NCBI GenBank assembly: GCA_015698045.1
Contig: BLAL01000300.1
Location: 312,501 to 376,500 of the forward strand
Length of the DNA stretch: 64,000 nucleotides
Direction: 5' to 3'
Source: Rhizophagus clarus
Taxonomy: Eukaryota > Glomeromycota > Glomeromycetes > Glomerales > Glomeraceae
In this document: positions 12,901 through 23,301 of the stretch, piece after piece
Layout of the letters: each line of letters starts with the position of its first letter
Numbering within the stretch: the stretch's first letter is position 1
The notes under the pieces: model-generated
The model's database searches: none
What the model was told of the DNA's origin: nothing
What the model saw: the letters and a program-made list of their open reading frames with translations, nothing else
Translations under genes and position numbers: made by a program

Positions 12901-13390
12901 TTTTCAAATTTTTATTCTCTGATCTTTTCAGGTAAAAAACAATGCACTAATGTATAACTAACCTTTATAAATTATCAAATCTGTAGATAATACTTTAATT
13001 GTAGCAATAATAAACCACTTATCTTTTATTCATTTTTGTCACAACTCTTTTTAGGTCATTCTGTATAGTAAGTATATCATCAATGTAGCAAAGCTATCAA
13101 AGTTATCAGAGCTTCTCTAGTGAATCATTGATTTCATATTGTAAATATAGATGTTAAAAAAAAAAAAAATCAATCGGAAAAGATTTCGTCATAAATAATA
13201 ATAAGGAAAAATTTGCTTTAGATAAAAAAATTTTTTTTTTTATTTTCTTTAAAGACCCTTACTTGTAATTAAAAAAAATAAATGTTTTTAAAGTACTAAA
13301 CTACAAATACTCATAAATAATAATTATAATTATTTTTTTTAACAAAAATAAAATTTTAAAATTTCGGATTGGAAAGTATTGATCATTTAT
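12901..13390. other. Intergenic between SHMT and NOP58 3' ends
   Basis: Convergent spacer of AT-rich DNA with several A/T homopolymers. No gene seen. Confidence 0.5.
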
Positions 13391-15927
13391 TTAATGGGCT
13401 TTCTTCTTGTCTTTTTTATCTTTCTTATCCTTTTTCTACCAAAGTTAATAAAAATTTAGTTTGTTTTAATTTATCGCAGTTATAATATCTAAAATATTTA
13501 CCTTTGTTTTTGTTTTTTCAGCCATTTCAACTTCTTTAACTGGCTCTTTTTCCTTCTCTTTCTGCTTGCCTTTCTTTACATCCTTTTCTTCTTTTGGTTT
13601 CATTTCCTCAGTTTTCTCTTTTTTCTTTTCAGAAGACTCCTTTAATTTCTTGATTTTCTTAGCTTTTCCCCCAGATTTAGATATCTCTTTTTCCTCGTCA
13701 TCTTCAGCTTTCTTACGCTTTTTTGAACCCTTTTCCTTTAGCTCAACAACATTTGTTGATGTAACTATTGTATGTTCAGATGCTTTTTTCTTTTTCTTTT
13801 CTTTTTTGTCCTTCTTATCTTTACCTTCCTTAGCTTTCGTTTTTTTAGATGGCTGTTCCTTTTTTTGCTCAGTTTCCAGTTTTCGCTTCTTTGTTTTCTT
13901 TTTCTTGCTTTTATCCTTTGATTTGTCATCACTTGATTCTTCATCACCTGATTCTTCACTTGATTTATTATCTTTACTAGATTCTTCTTCGCTAGTCGAA
14001 TCCTCACTCTCTTCCTCAGCACTTATGTCTTCAGCTTTACGTTTTATGCCAGAAGTAATGACTTCGGCTGATTTACTAGAGCCTGCTGCACCATATTCAG
14101 CTGATTTACTGGAACCTGCCATACCATATTCAGCCGATTTATTAGATCCAGCAACGTCAGCGGATGGATTATACGAAGGCGTAGTACTATTATTTCCAAG
14201 ATCGAAAAAGAATTTTTTTTATTTTTAATTCTTTTTATCATCATTATGATGGAAAAATCGCACCAATAGAAACACGTAAAAAACTTACGAGACAAGCTTG
14301 GGTTCAGCCTTCTTTTGTTTTTTCCCTTTATCTTTTTCTGTTTTTGTTCCAGAATCGCCATTACGTCCTTCTAAGATCCGTATCCTTTTTTCAATCTGTT
14401 TACGATTTGAATGGCCCAATTCTGCTTGTACATCCTTCTCTTCTGATAAAGCATCAAAACGAGTTGCGAGTGAAGATTTTGTGGCGACCAGTCTAGCTAC
14501 CTATTACATAAAAAAAATTATGTAAATAAAATGATTTAAAAATGCTACTATCTTGATTAGATTTAGTGTTTATTCATTATACCTTGCCTTTATTTTTAGG
14601 AGCTGCTTGACCAACCAAACTAGCATGATATATTAAGCCATATTTAGGAGTATTGTTTTTGGTTTTTAGAGCTCTGAAAAGAGCCTTTTCTGCGCCTAAA
14701 ATCTGTACAGTACTAGCTGGATGTTTTGCAAGATTAAGCAGACTACCCGAATGCGCAATCAATCTGGCACCAACCAATTCGCCTACTATAGTAGTCAAAT
14801 TTGGTGCGATCGCCATCATCCGATTTTTAAGATATTCATAAAGTTCTGCACGGTATTCAGTTAAGTTTATTACTTGTTCACATCCCATTATAATATTGTC
14901 AATATCTTCTTTCGAAATTTCGGATCCCATGGATATTTCGGCTGCTTCTTTCAACTCCTTTTCTAAATCTTCTGGAAGTATTTTTGAAAGATCTGTTGTT
15001 TGTGCATTAGATCTGAATCCTATTATCAATATATATATATATATCAGATAATTTCAAAATTAAATTAATGATCGCAAGTACATTATAATGTAGAGTTTAC
15101 GTACCCATAGTTTTAATTACTTTTGCATATGCCAAATTATCAACCACAATTTTCGACATTTCTGGAAAATGCCAACCATACCATTCTTTAACCCTCATCG
15201 CGTAAGTATTTAATTCTTTGTCCAAATCATCTAACAAACCAATTGCTTGAATGATCATATTATCAACTTTATCTGGGGAAAATTTCAATTTATGGCGGGA
15301 CAAGGAATGAGAAAGACCCAATGACATCTGACTTATATCATCAGGTTTTATGCCGGTAATTAATGCATCGAGCTGTTGTTTAATTCCTCGATAAAGTTCC
15401 GTGACAGTGTCGTTAGACACGACCTGAATACCAAATTTTTTGCTAATTGATGCACCTATAGATTATTTATTACGAATATGATTATTTTGACGCGTAAGTA
15501 ATTATTATAAAATTAGATTTTAATCAATTATCTAAAATTCGATTCAAAATATTACCAATTTTTGCATCCATAACAGCAAGTTTTTCGCTTGATATTTCTA
15601 TCTTTTCAAAGGATTCTTTCAAAAATTTTTTCAAATCTTTTGAAAGTTTCCCCTCTAAAAGATCAGTAACTGAGGCAACTGCTTCACTCATGTTTTCGAA
15701 CTTTTGGAAATCAACAAGTTTTACGCTTCAATGATATAAATTAATTAAAGTGAAAATACTACAGGCTCACGAAACTCACAACTAAAAACCTTGAGAAATA
15801 CGTACGTTTTCTTGGCCGCCTCTGGCGTTTCAAATTCCTTCCATAGCTCATCTGGTTCTCTTAACTTACCTTCCTTTAACACTTCAAACAGCGCGTAACC
15901 GGCTGCTGTCTCGAATAGAACGAGCAT
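13391..15927 (-). CDS. NOP58: Box C/D snoRNP core protein NOP58
   Basis: Core scaffold of box C/D snoRNPs that guide 2'-O-methylation and pre-rRNA processing in the nucleolus. Seven exons (15927-15806, 15725-15556, 15455-15105, 15019-14583, 14500-14289, 14186-13502, 13435-13391) close to 673 residues. The start [17 protein letters not shown] is the NOP58 N terminus. NOSIC and Nop domains follow, including [18 protein letters not shown] and the hallmark [14 protein letters not shown], with SHSGSL-like [20 protein letters not shown]. The C-terminal tail (about 240 residues in two exons) is far longer than the yeast or human tail. It begins with three tandem [12 protein letters not shown] repeats, then Ser/Glu-rich acidic stretches and many KKE/KKD runs, ending DKKKAH. 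The plus-strand open frame over this tail is only a shadow. Confidence 0.96.
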
Positions 15928-16195
15928 TGGTAATATTCTTAGTAGTACTTTTAGATAAAAAATGAGGAGTTATATGCTAATTTATGAAAATTGAAATTAC
16001 TGTATAAATAGCAATCACGACAAAAAAAAAAAAATTTTTTAAAATCAAAGTTCCAATCATCACTAGATCATCACCAACGAATAAGATTGATAAGATTGTA
16101 CATCGTGATGATTGATCGCTTCTTTATCATCACTTAAAAATGAAATTATAATATTTTAAATTTGTAATTAAAATTGAAAATTATAACAGAGAATG

Positions 16196-16292
16196 GCCCG
16201 GCTGGCGTAATTGGATAACGCACCAGACTTCTAACGAATGTAAAATTCGGTTGGCTATCTGGGGATTGCGGGTTCGAGTCCCGCGTCGGGTA
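16196..16292 (+). tRNA. tRNA-Arg (anticodon UCU) with a 23-base intron
   Basis: The full cloverleaf can be drawn: acceptor GCCCGGC with GTCGGGT (G-U pairs allowed), D stem GCG/CGC, anticodon stem CCAGA/TCTGG, T arm GCGGG-TTCGAGT-CCCGC and discriminator A. The anticodon TCT is at 16230-16232. An intron at about 16234-16256 sits one base 3' of the anticodon, the canonical eukaryotic position, leaving a 74-base mature tRNA. CCA is not encoded. It lies between the divergent NOP58 and NASP genes. Downstream T runs near 16307 fit an RNA polymerase III terminator. Confidence 0.93.
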
Positions 16293-16304
16293 CAAAACGG
16301 TTTC

Positions 16305-16317
16305 GATTTTTTTTTTT
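16305..16317 (+). terminator. Probable Pol III terminator of tRNA-Arg
   Basis: A run of nine T residues begins about 16 bases after the tRNA discriminator base, as expected for RNA polymerase III termination. Confidence 0.6.
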
Positions 16318-16465
16318 CCCTCGAATTCGAAAATTGTTTTATTTCACGAAAAGTGTTTTACTTAAAGAAATTTCGATAATCTATTCGAATCTTACTTTTT
16401 AACGAGCCTTTTTTTTTCCTCTTTCCTTTTTAGTTTTTTTTTAACAACTAAAAGTTTGATCTAAA

Positions 16466-18374
16466 ATGAGTAGCTCTTCCAACGCTCCCACGGAAGAAAA
16501 TACAAATATGTCGTCATCGGCAAACATTACCCCACAGATCTATTATGAACTTTTACCTCAGAGTGCTTTATTACCAGAAGAAAATCTTTCACTTCCAGAT
16601 ACAATTAAACTTTTAACCGAAGAAGGGACTAAAGCTTTTAAATTGAAAGATTACGAAACGGCAGTGCTTAAATACGAAGAAGCTTCTCAACTTGCGTATG
16701 TATCTGATGCTTTTATAAGATTTTATGGCTTTTTGACGCGTAATCTGAAGAAATAATAATGAAACGCTGATGTAATAAAAGATAAAGTCATTCTAATTAG
16801 GACTTTTTTTATATTAATTGTCGATATTTAAAAATTTTTCTTTTTCTACTCAAGCGAACTGCACTATGGTCGTTCGGAAGAATTTGCTGATGCTCTTTTC
16901 AATTATGGGAAAGCGTTAATTGAAAATTCCATATTTCAAACCTCTGTCCTCGGAGACAATTCATTAGAAAAACGAATTGCGTTAGAAATTCAAGAAGGTT
17001 AAAGATAATCTTTTTGTATCGTCTTTATTTATTGTAATATATTTTTTTTTAAAAAAATTTACTTATTATATAGATGAGCTCCAACATAATAATTCTCATA
17101 TTTATTTCGAAGGAGAACCTAGTTTTGAAGATGAAATGGTAGAAGATCTAACTGAAGAGGGTTTAGAGAGTGAGACTAACAACAAAGAAGGTGAAAGTCA
17201 TACCGAAGCAGCAAATGAATCAGAAACAGATCAAGATAGTGATTTAAATGTGGCAAATGATGTTCTGACCATTGCTCGAGACATCTATTTGGATGCAGGT
17301 ACTGAAAAATCAAAAGCGAGCCTTGGAGAAGTATACATGAAATTAGGAGACATTTCTCTTGAACAAGGTAAAAAAACATTAATTTTTTAAAAAAATAAAA
17401 TATTTAATTAATTGAATAAAAAAATTTTTTTTTTTTTTATTTATAAAATTAACTTAGAAAACTTTGATCAAGCAGTAATTGACTATAGGGGAGCAGTAAA
17501 AGTAAAATTAGAAAGATTATCGGATGATAACATGGAATTAACAGAAGCATATCCTTTTACTTAAAGGTTTCGTTAGGTTTATTTTAACACGAAAAACACG
17601 ATAATATCCTTGACCTTCTAAAATACTCACTGGAAATTGGCTTTAGCTTTATCTGCAAGTACTGATAGAAGCCTAATTGATCAAGCTATTGAACACGTTG
17701 AACGAGCTATGGAAGTTTTAAATAAATGTAAAAAGAATTTATTAGAAAAATTAGCATCCGTACAAGAAACTTATGGTAAAGGGAAACAGGTAGCTAAAAG
17801 CGATGATAATACAGAAGATATTGAGAAAAAATTGAATGAAATTGACCAATTTCTTATAGAAATGGAAGCCAAGGTATCATTACTTTATTTAATTATATTA
17901 TTTAATTTTATATATTGTATTACTACAAATTTTATTAACCTATTTCCTTTTCTGAAAAAGATCGATGAATTAAATACTACAAAAGTCAATCGTGAAAAAG
18001 AAGTACCGACGCCTAGTGAAATAGCACTTGCTGAATATGTCAAAATGTTAACTCCTTCAGCAGAATCTGATAGGACTACAAACGCTGGATCATCTTCAAT
18101 AACATCTAATGTACCCATAAATGATATAACATCTTTGATCAAAAGAAAAGTTGTTGAAGATATAAAGAATATTGATGAAAATTCAACAAATACTACAACA
18201 AATACTGCTTCAAATGAAAATAACATAACAAACACAATGATAGATGAGGGAGAAGAAAAGAAGCGTAAGGTAGAAAATTTAATTGATGAGAAAACTGGTG
18301 AGGGAAATGGTGAAGGAAGATCTGGAGAAAATGATGAATCTAGTCCAAATAAGAAAGTAAGATTGTCAGGATGA
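16466..18374 (+). CDS. NASP/Sim3/Hif1-type histone chaperone (SHNi-TPR)
   Basis: Nuclear chaperone that binds histone H3 and hands it to assembly factors. Six exons: 16466-16695, 16855-16997, 17074-17367, 17458-17548, 17627-17873 and 17961-18374, giving 472 residues. TPR units: LLTEEGTKAFKLKDYETAVL and ELHYGRSEEFADALFNYGKA early, a long acidic insert (Glu/Asp/Ser, about 138-180) inside the TPR region as in other NASP proteins, then GEVYMKLGDISLEQENFDQA and the following helices. The C-terminal tail is Asn/Thr/Glu-rich with nuclear-signal-like KKRKVE and NKKVRL. The fourth intron (17549-17626) is not GT-AG but has AT-AC ends with U12-type signals; only that splice restores EAHWKLALAL. The last intron keeps an open frame if retained, which would add about 29 hydrophobic residues. 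Confidence 0.9.
17549..17626 (+). other. U12-type AT-AC intron in the NASP gene
   Basis: The intron starts ATATCCTTTT, the minor-spliceosome 5' consensus, and ends with AC. TATCCTTGAC at 17605-17614 matches the U12 branch site, with its branch A 13 bases before the intron end, the preferred distance. No GT-AG choice joins the neighbouring exons in frame, while this one gives the conserved TPR sequence with a codon split GC|T. Confidence 0.88.
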
Positions 18375-18783
18375 TAATGTTACCTTATCTCTTTTATCTC
18401 TGAGCACTGATTTTGTACTTATTTGTAAAGAATAAGTCTGATAATAATAATTTTACATTACCAATAATCGCCAAAAATTTATGGAAAGAATGAATTTTGC
18501 ACTTATCTATTATTTTCTATTACACAACTGATATTAGAATTTAATATGATAGAGATACTATAATACAATCAATATACATAGGATCAAATTTTTTAATTTT
18601 ATTATCATCATTATTCTCAATGTGATATCAGACTATTCAGTATCATTTATTATATTAATTATGTCTGTTGCATAGCATTATTGTTTCATCGCTTTTTTTT
18701 TTTACACTTTATAACTTTATAATCTACATAGCATAAGTATAACCTAATCAATTATTATAAAAAGATTTATAATATACTTGCCT

Positions 18784-20417
18784 TTATTTAGCAACACAGT
18801 ACCATTTCAATAATAAATTATCAGTACCAACTACGAATTTATCTCCATCGGGACTCCAAGATATGCAAGAAACCTTTTATTTAAAAATAAAAATTTAATA
18901 TTTACTATAAGTTTTATTATTAAAATGAAAATTCTTGTTACCGTTTCTTTATGTTCTTCAATGGTATCTACAACTTGAGTTTTCTCATTCTTTTCAGGAA
19001 GTTGCCATAATTTAATTTTACAATCAGTTGACCTATAATAAATAAAATTTTTTAATATCAAACAATTATTCGTGTAAAAAGTTTATTATTTTTGTACCTA
19101 CCCGCTTACGAAATGCTTATTATCGCTAGCAGCCGCAACACACATAACGTATCCTTCATGTCCAGTACATTTTGATATTTGATTACCATGTTTTCTATAA
19201 AATTTATCCAAAATCTTAAATATACAATCAAATAGATATAATATATACACCAAGTGAAATTATGATATATACACATCATAAATATTGATGGTCTCGTCGT
19301 CAGAACCAGAAATTAGATGTTTTCCATCCGGAGTAAAGTCCAAACAGCGTATAGGATTTCCCGAATGTCCAGACAACTTATGAAGAACTTTTGTACTTTC
19401 CACATCAAACAAATAAATTTTATCGTTATCAGTACTGAGCGCCAAAATCTTATTATCGGGGCTCTTTTTAACCCCATCATAAAAAATTTCTTTATTAAGA
19501 ATAATTAATTCTGGAAATTTTCCATTATTCAAATAAAAATAAATAAGGATACAAAGCGGCAACACAGTCCATATTTTCCCTCAGATGTATAAGTTGCAAC
19601 GATTTCCTCTAGGTTAGAATCATTTCTGAGATCAATAGTTCCATGCTGTGAAGCAGTAGCAAAATATTTTCCATCTTTATTATATTGTCCACAACAAACT
19701 TCCCCTACAGCGTAAAAAATCGGTTAGTTCTTTTTTTGCAAATTTACGAAATTATAATATGTTATTACCTGGTTTGGTTTCTATGTCATTTATCAGGTTG
19801 CCTTCTAATATGTCCCACCTTTTAATAGTATTATCGAACGAAATTGATATGAGAACTAGATGCAAAAGATTAAACAAAGTTATATAAATTACGATAAAAT
19901 CAAAATAACAATAATAATGTTCGTTTTACTTACTTTTACCTGTTGGATTTATGTCTAAACCGGTGACGGCTAATATATGACCTTCGAGGGTACGATAATG
20001 TTCACCAGATTGCGCTTCCCTGATTCAAACATTCTTTTGAGTCATATATATACACATATTTATACATACATACATATTTTTTTGCAACAATAAAAAGATG
20101 CAAACCAGATTTTGATCTCATTATCCAAACTTCCAGAAGCGACTACATTGCCGCTTGGCGACCAACGAACCGACCATATTTGTGATTTATGTGCTACAAT
20201 AATTAATAAATTAAAAGAAATATCTGTGGAATAGAAATAAAAACAAATGTTTTTTCTTTAATTTACCTTTTGGTTTTTCTACGAAGGATATAAATTGTAA
20301 GCTCTATTTTAATGAAATAAAAGATTTTTAGACAAGAGAAAAGTATTGATAGAGATAGAAATAACGTTATAATAGACAAAAAAAAAAACCTTAAAAATAA
20401 TAAAAATTACTTACCAT
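18784..20417 (-). CDS. SKI8: SKI8/WDR61 WD40 protein
   Basis: WD40 propeller subunit of the Ski complex, which feeds RNA to the cytoplasmic exosome; its orthologues also work in the Paf1 complex or in meiotic recombination. Ten exons: 20417-20415, 20303-20267, 20193-20106, 20019-19934, 19855-19769, 19704-19553, 19463-19273, 19194-19102, 19032-18942 and 18873-18784, totalling 305 residues, the same as human WDR61. Repeats are recognisable, such as SVRWSPSGNVVASGSLDNEI, CLDFTPDGKHLISGSDDETI and SCISWSPDGDKFVVGTDN. The first coding exon is the ATG alone. The intron at 19552-19464 begins GTATCCTTAT, a U12-type donor, and gives CCRFSPDNK at the junction. It is convergent with NASP and divergent from the P-protein gene. 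Confidence 0.93.
19464..19552 (-). other. Probable U12-type GT-AG intron in SKI8
   Basis: On the minus strand the intron opens with GTATCCTTAT, one base from the perfect U12 donor, and closes with AAAAAG. ATTCTTAAT (19502-19494) is a fair branch-site match but lies about 31 bases from the acceptor, longer than typical. The phase-0 join restores the WD40 strand CCRFSPDNK. Confidence 0.72.
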
Positions 20418-20989
20418 TATCGAAATGCGTCTTTATTAAATAAGAAAAGAGATTAAAATCTAAAATTCGAGTGAGGGCAGATCAATTTTTATTGGACAAA
20501 TCGGGTCGGATTTTGATTTTTAAATTGTTCTACAAATAGGCATTGATTGATCATGATTTTTGATCGGTCACTAAAAATTACTTTAATCACGAGATTAGTG
20601 CCAGTTCATGGAATTTTCGATCGACCAAACCGACCAACAGTTTTGCTGGTAGTCTGGTACGTCTGGTCGGGTTACAAAAATGCCGATCAAACAATTATCC
20701 GGCCTAAATTATATAAATTTTTTCCAGCGTCAAATTTTTCGAAATCACATGACCAAATGATATTATTCTAATTCTGGGCAGAATTAATGTAATTTCAGTC
20801 AGAGTTATAAATTATAAAATATGCGATTTTTCTATAAAATATACCTAACTAGTCACTAACTAATATGCGCATATCTATGCACCACATATTTCTGGACACC
20901 CTAGATTAGTGTAATCTAATCAAAAAAACCAATCGAACTGGCCTAATTCAAGTCTAATTTTTTCTTGTTAATTTCTCATTTAAAAACAA
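20418..20989. promoter_or_regulatory. Divergent promoter region, SKI8 / P-protein
   Basis: 572 bases between outward start codons. A patch at 20560-20700 carries repeated TCGACC/CGACCA/GGTCGG words that look like a decayed repeat. No gene is supported here. Confidence 0.4.
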
Positions 20990-22637
20990 ATGGAAAATGC
21001 GGAACTTCGAACATTTAGCCAACAAATAGATTCGATAGATACAAAACTCGTTCAACTTCTCAACGAACGTGCTCGTGCATCTTTGAATTTAGAGAAGGCA
21101 AAGAAAGAAGGAAGGTTCGTTAAAGAAAAGTTTTTAAAGGCTTTTAAGCCAGTTATACCAATGTAAATTGTATTAAAAATTATAAATTATTTGATTTTTA
21201 ATTATCACAGTTATGAAGATAATGAATATTTTGTTTCCAGAAGGGAGAAACAAATTTTTGAGAGAGTTAGTTATTGATTGTTTATTAAAAAAACACTTTA
21301 TTGCATCATAGTTACTAACTAAACGTTTGACCAAAAAAGCTTCATCGCCTCAATCATGGACCACTTTCATCAGAATCTCTCGTTACTATCTACAGAGAGA
21401 TTATATCTGCTTCAGCCTCATTACAGAAAGAGGTGTCTATTGCTTACTTTGGACCACTAGGATCATATACGCACCAAGTATATTGTTAATTTGAATATCC
21501 GTTATTTTGTCTATTTGTTTATTTTGTCATTAAATCGTAATTCATTCATAGGCTGCAATTGAAAGATTCGGTGATAGCATAAATTATCTCCCAAAGTCCA
21601 CCATAAATGGTACATATTAAAGTTTATAAATATACGATATCGGTTTATAAACTAATTTAATTTTTACATTATAAAGATGTCTTTGATTCTGTTGAAAAGG
21701 GACATTCCACTTTTGGTATTGTACCCTTTGAGAACTCAACATATGGATCAGTAGTTGCAACCTTAGATAAATTCATATCTTGTAATACAAATATACTGGC
21801 CGAGACGTATTTGAGGGTATTCATTTAAGATATTTAATATTAATCTCGTAAATCTTTTCAGTTTGATTATGATAAATAATTTTATCACTTTATTTGTACT
21901 CTTAAGATAAGTCATTGTCTCCTTTCAAAATCAGAATTCTCTTCTATAAACAAGGTGTATAGTCATCCACAGGTATATTAACTAAATGATTGCTTAAGAA
22001 TATGTTAGATAAGAATATTATAATCATTTTATGTTTTTAGCATTGTTTATTTTGACTTAGGGATTTGGGCAGTGTCAGAAGTATCTTGACACATATCTTA
22101 AAGAAGTTCAGCGTATTGATGCATTATCCACAAGCAAGGCTGCAGAAATTGCTGCTTCAGAACCTAACTCTGCCGCAATTGCTAGTATAACATGTGCTCA
22201 ATTATATGGATTGGAAGTACTAAAGAAGGATATACAAGATTCCAAAAGTAATGAAATTGACATATTCATAATTTCTGATATTATTTTTCTTACATTAACT
22301 CTCCTTCAAAATATTAGATAATGTCACGCGATTCTTCATTCTAGGTTCTTCTTCTGAAAAACCAAGTGGCAATGATAAAACTTTCGTTCTTTTTACAGTA
22401 GATCACCAACGACCTGGAGCGTTATGTGATGCTTTAAGTGTTTTTAAAGATCATAATATCAATCTGTTGAAGATTGATTCACGTCCTTCTTCACAACAAC
22501 CTTGGCATTATGTGTTCTTTGTTGAATTACAAGGGCACAAGGAAAATGAAGTAGTACAGAAAGCATTAAATAAAATTAATGAATTTTGCTTGGATGTAAA
22601 AATACTAGGAAGTTATCCTGATCAAAGACCTTCTTAA
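20990..22637 (+). CDS. Bifunctional chorismate mutase-prephenate dehydratase (P-protein)
   Basis: Would convert chorismate to prephenate and then to phenylpyruvate for phenylalanine synthesis. Eight exons (20990-21114, 21211-21265, 21340-21477, 21552-21609, 21677-21816, 21907-21972, 22061-22247, 22318-22637) close to 362 residues. Residues 1-90 are an AroQ chorismate mutase domain: IDSIDTKLVQLLNERA, KAKKEG, then RREKQIFERL, with the Arg/Lys/Arg active-site pattern. The dehydratase domain begins VSIAYFGPLGSYTHQAA and contains GIVPFENSTYGSV, KVYSHPQ and the catalytic Thr of the TRF motif (NNVTRFFILG). An ACT domain follows with GALC and DSRP, counterparts of the Phe-binding GALV and ESRP motifs. 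Yeast PHA2 lacks the mutase domain, so this is the bacterial architecture. Introns in both domains show it is a resident nuclear gene. Confidence 0.92.
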
Positions 22638-23299
22638 CTACATCATTTTTGATAACTTCTAAAAAGTACTATTTATTCTAAATAAACCATATTTATAATT
22701 TGATAGAAGTTTTGAATTACAATACATTTCATTATAATCACATGAAATAAGAAATGATGAAAAATAATTCATTGATTCTCTGCAAAAATCCAAGGTTTTA
22801 AATTAGTATTATAAAAAATAATGTAATACTTTACTTTTTTAAAAAAAATTTTTTCTTTAAAGTTATTCAAATATTATACTTTATTATTTATTTTTTTTTT
22901 GTCTTAAACTATTATATGAAGTAATTATTTAAAATATTTTTGAAAATTCAAAATTATAAAGAATATTTAATAATAAATCTCATATACTAATTACTAAATT
23001 ATAAAATAAAATTTATTAAATTTACTATATGCAAATGTCTTTTTTATATTAAATAAATGTTATAGATATACTTTTTAAATTTGATAATAAGAAATTAATT
23101 ATCTTGAGTAAAAAAACAAAATAATACTAAAAAGGTAGTATATTAAAACTTTTTTTAATAATACTTTTAAATTAGGAAAATAGTTTCAAAACTATTGTTA
23201 AGTCCAGAGTACAAATGTAACTATATAAACTAATCATGCATTGACTCAAATTTTGAGTAGACAGATAATGAGACATCTTATACAACCTGAAGTAGAACA
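22638..23299. other. Intergenic, AT-rich, no gene seen
   Basis: Spacer between the last gene of the left block and the first transposon. Only A/T-rich low-complexity sequence. Confidence 0.5.
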
Positions 23300-23301
23300 T
23301 A

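Noticed and set aside
13566..14228. 220-codon plus-strand Phe/Ser-rich frame
   Set aside because: It is the antisense shadow of the Lys/Glu/Ser-rich NOP58 tail.
17874..17960. NASP reading frame continuing through the last intron
   Set aside because: The extra residues are hydrophobic and AT-driven, while the GT-AG splice joins conserved-looking charged helices in phase. Retention remains possible but is not the preferred model.
20267..20303. ATATCCTTCG in SKI8 as a U12 donor
   Set aside because: It falls within the second coding exon, which joins in frame to both neighbours through ordinary GT-AG introns.
20547..20771. 74-codon plus-strand frame
   Set aside because: Lies in the SKI8/P-protein promoter over a decayed repeat of CGACC words; no protein features.
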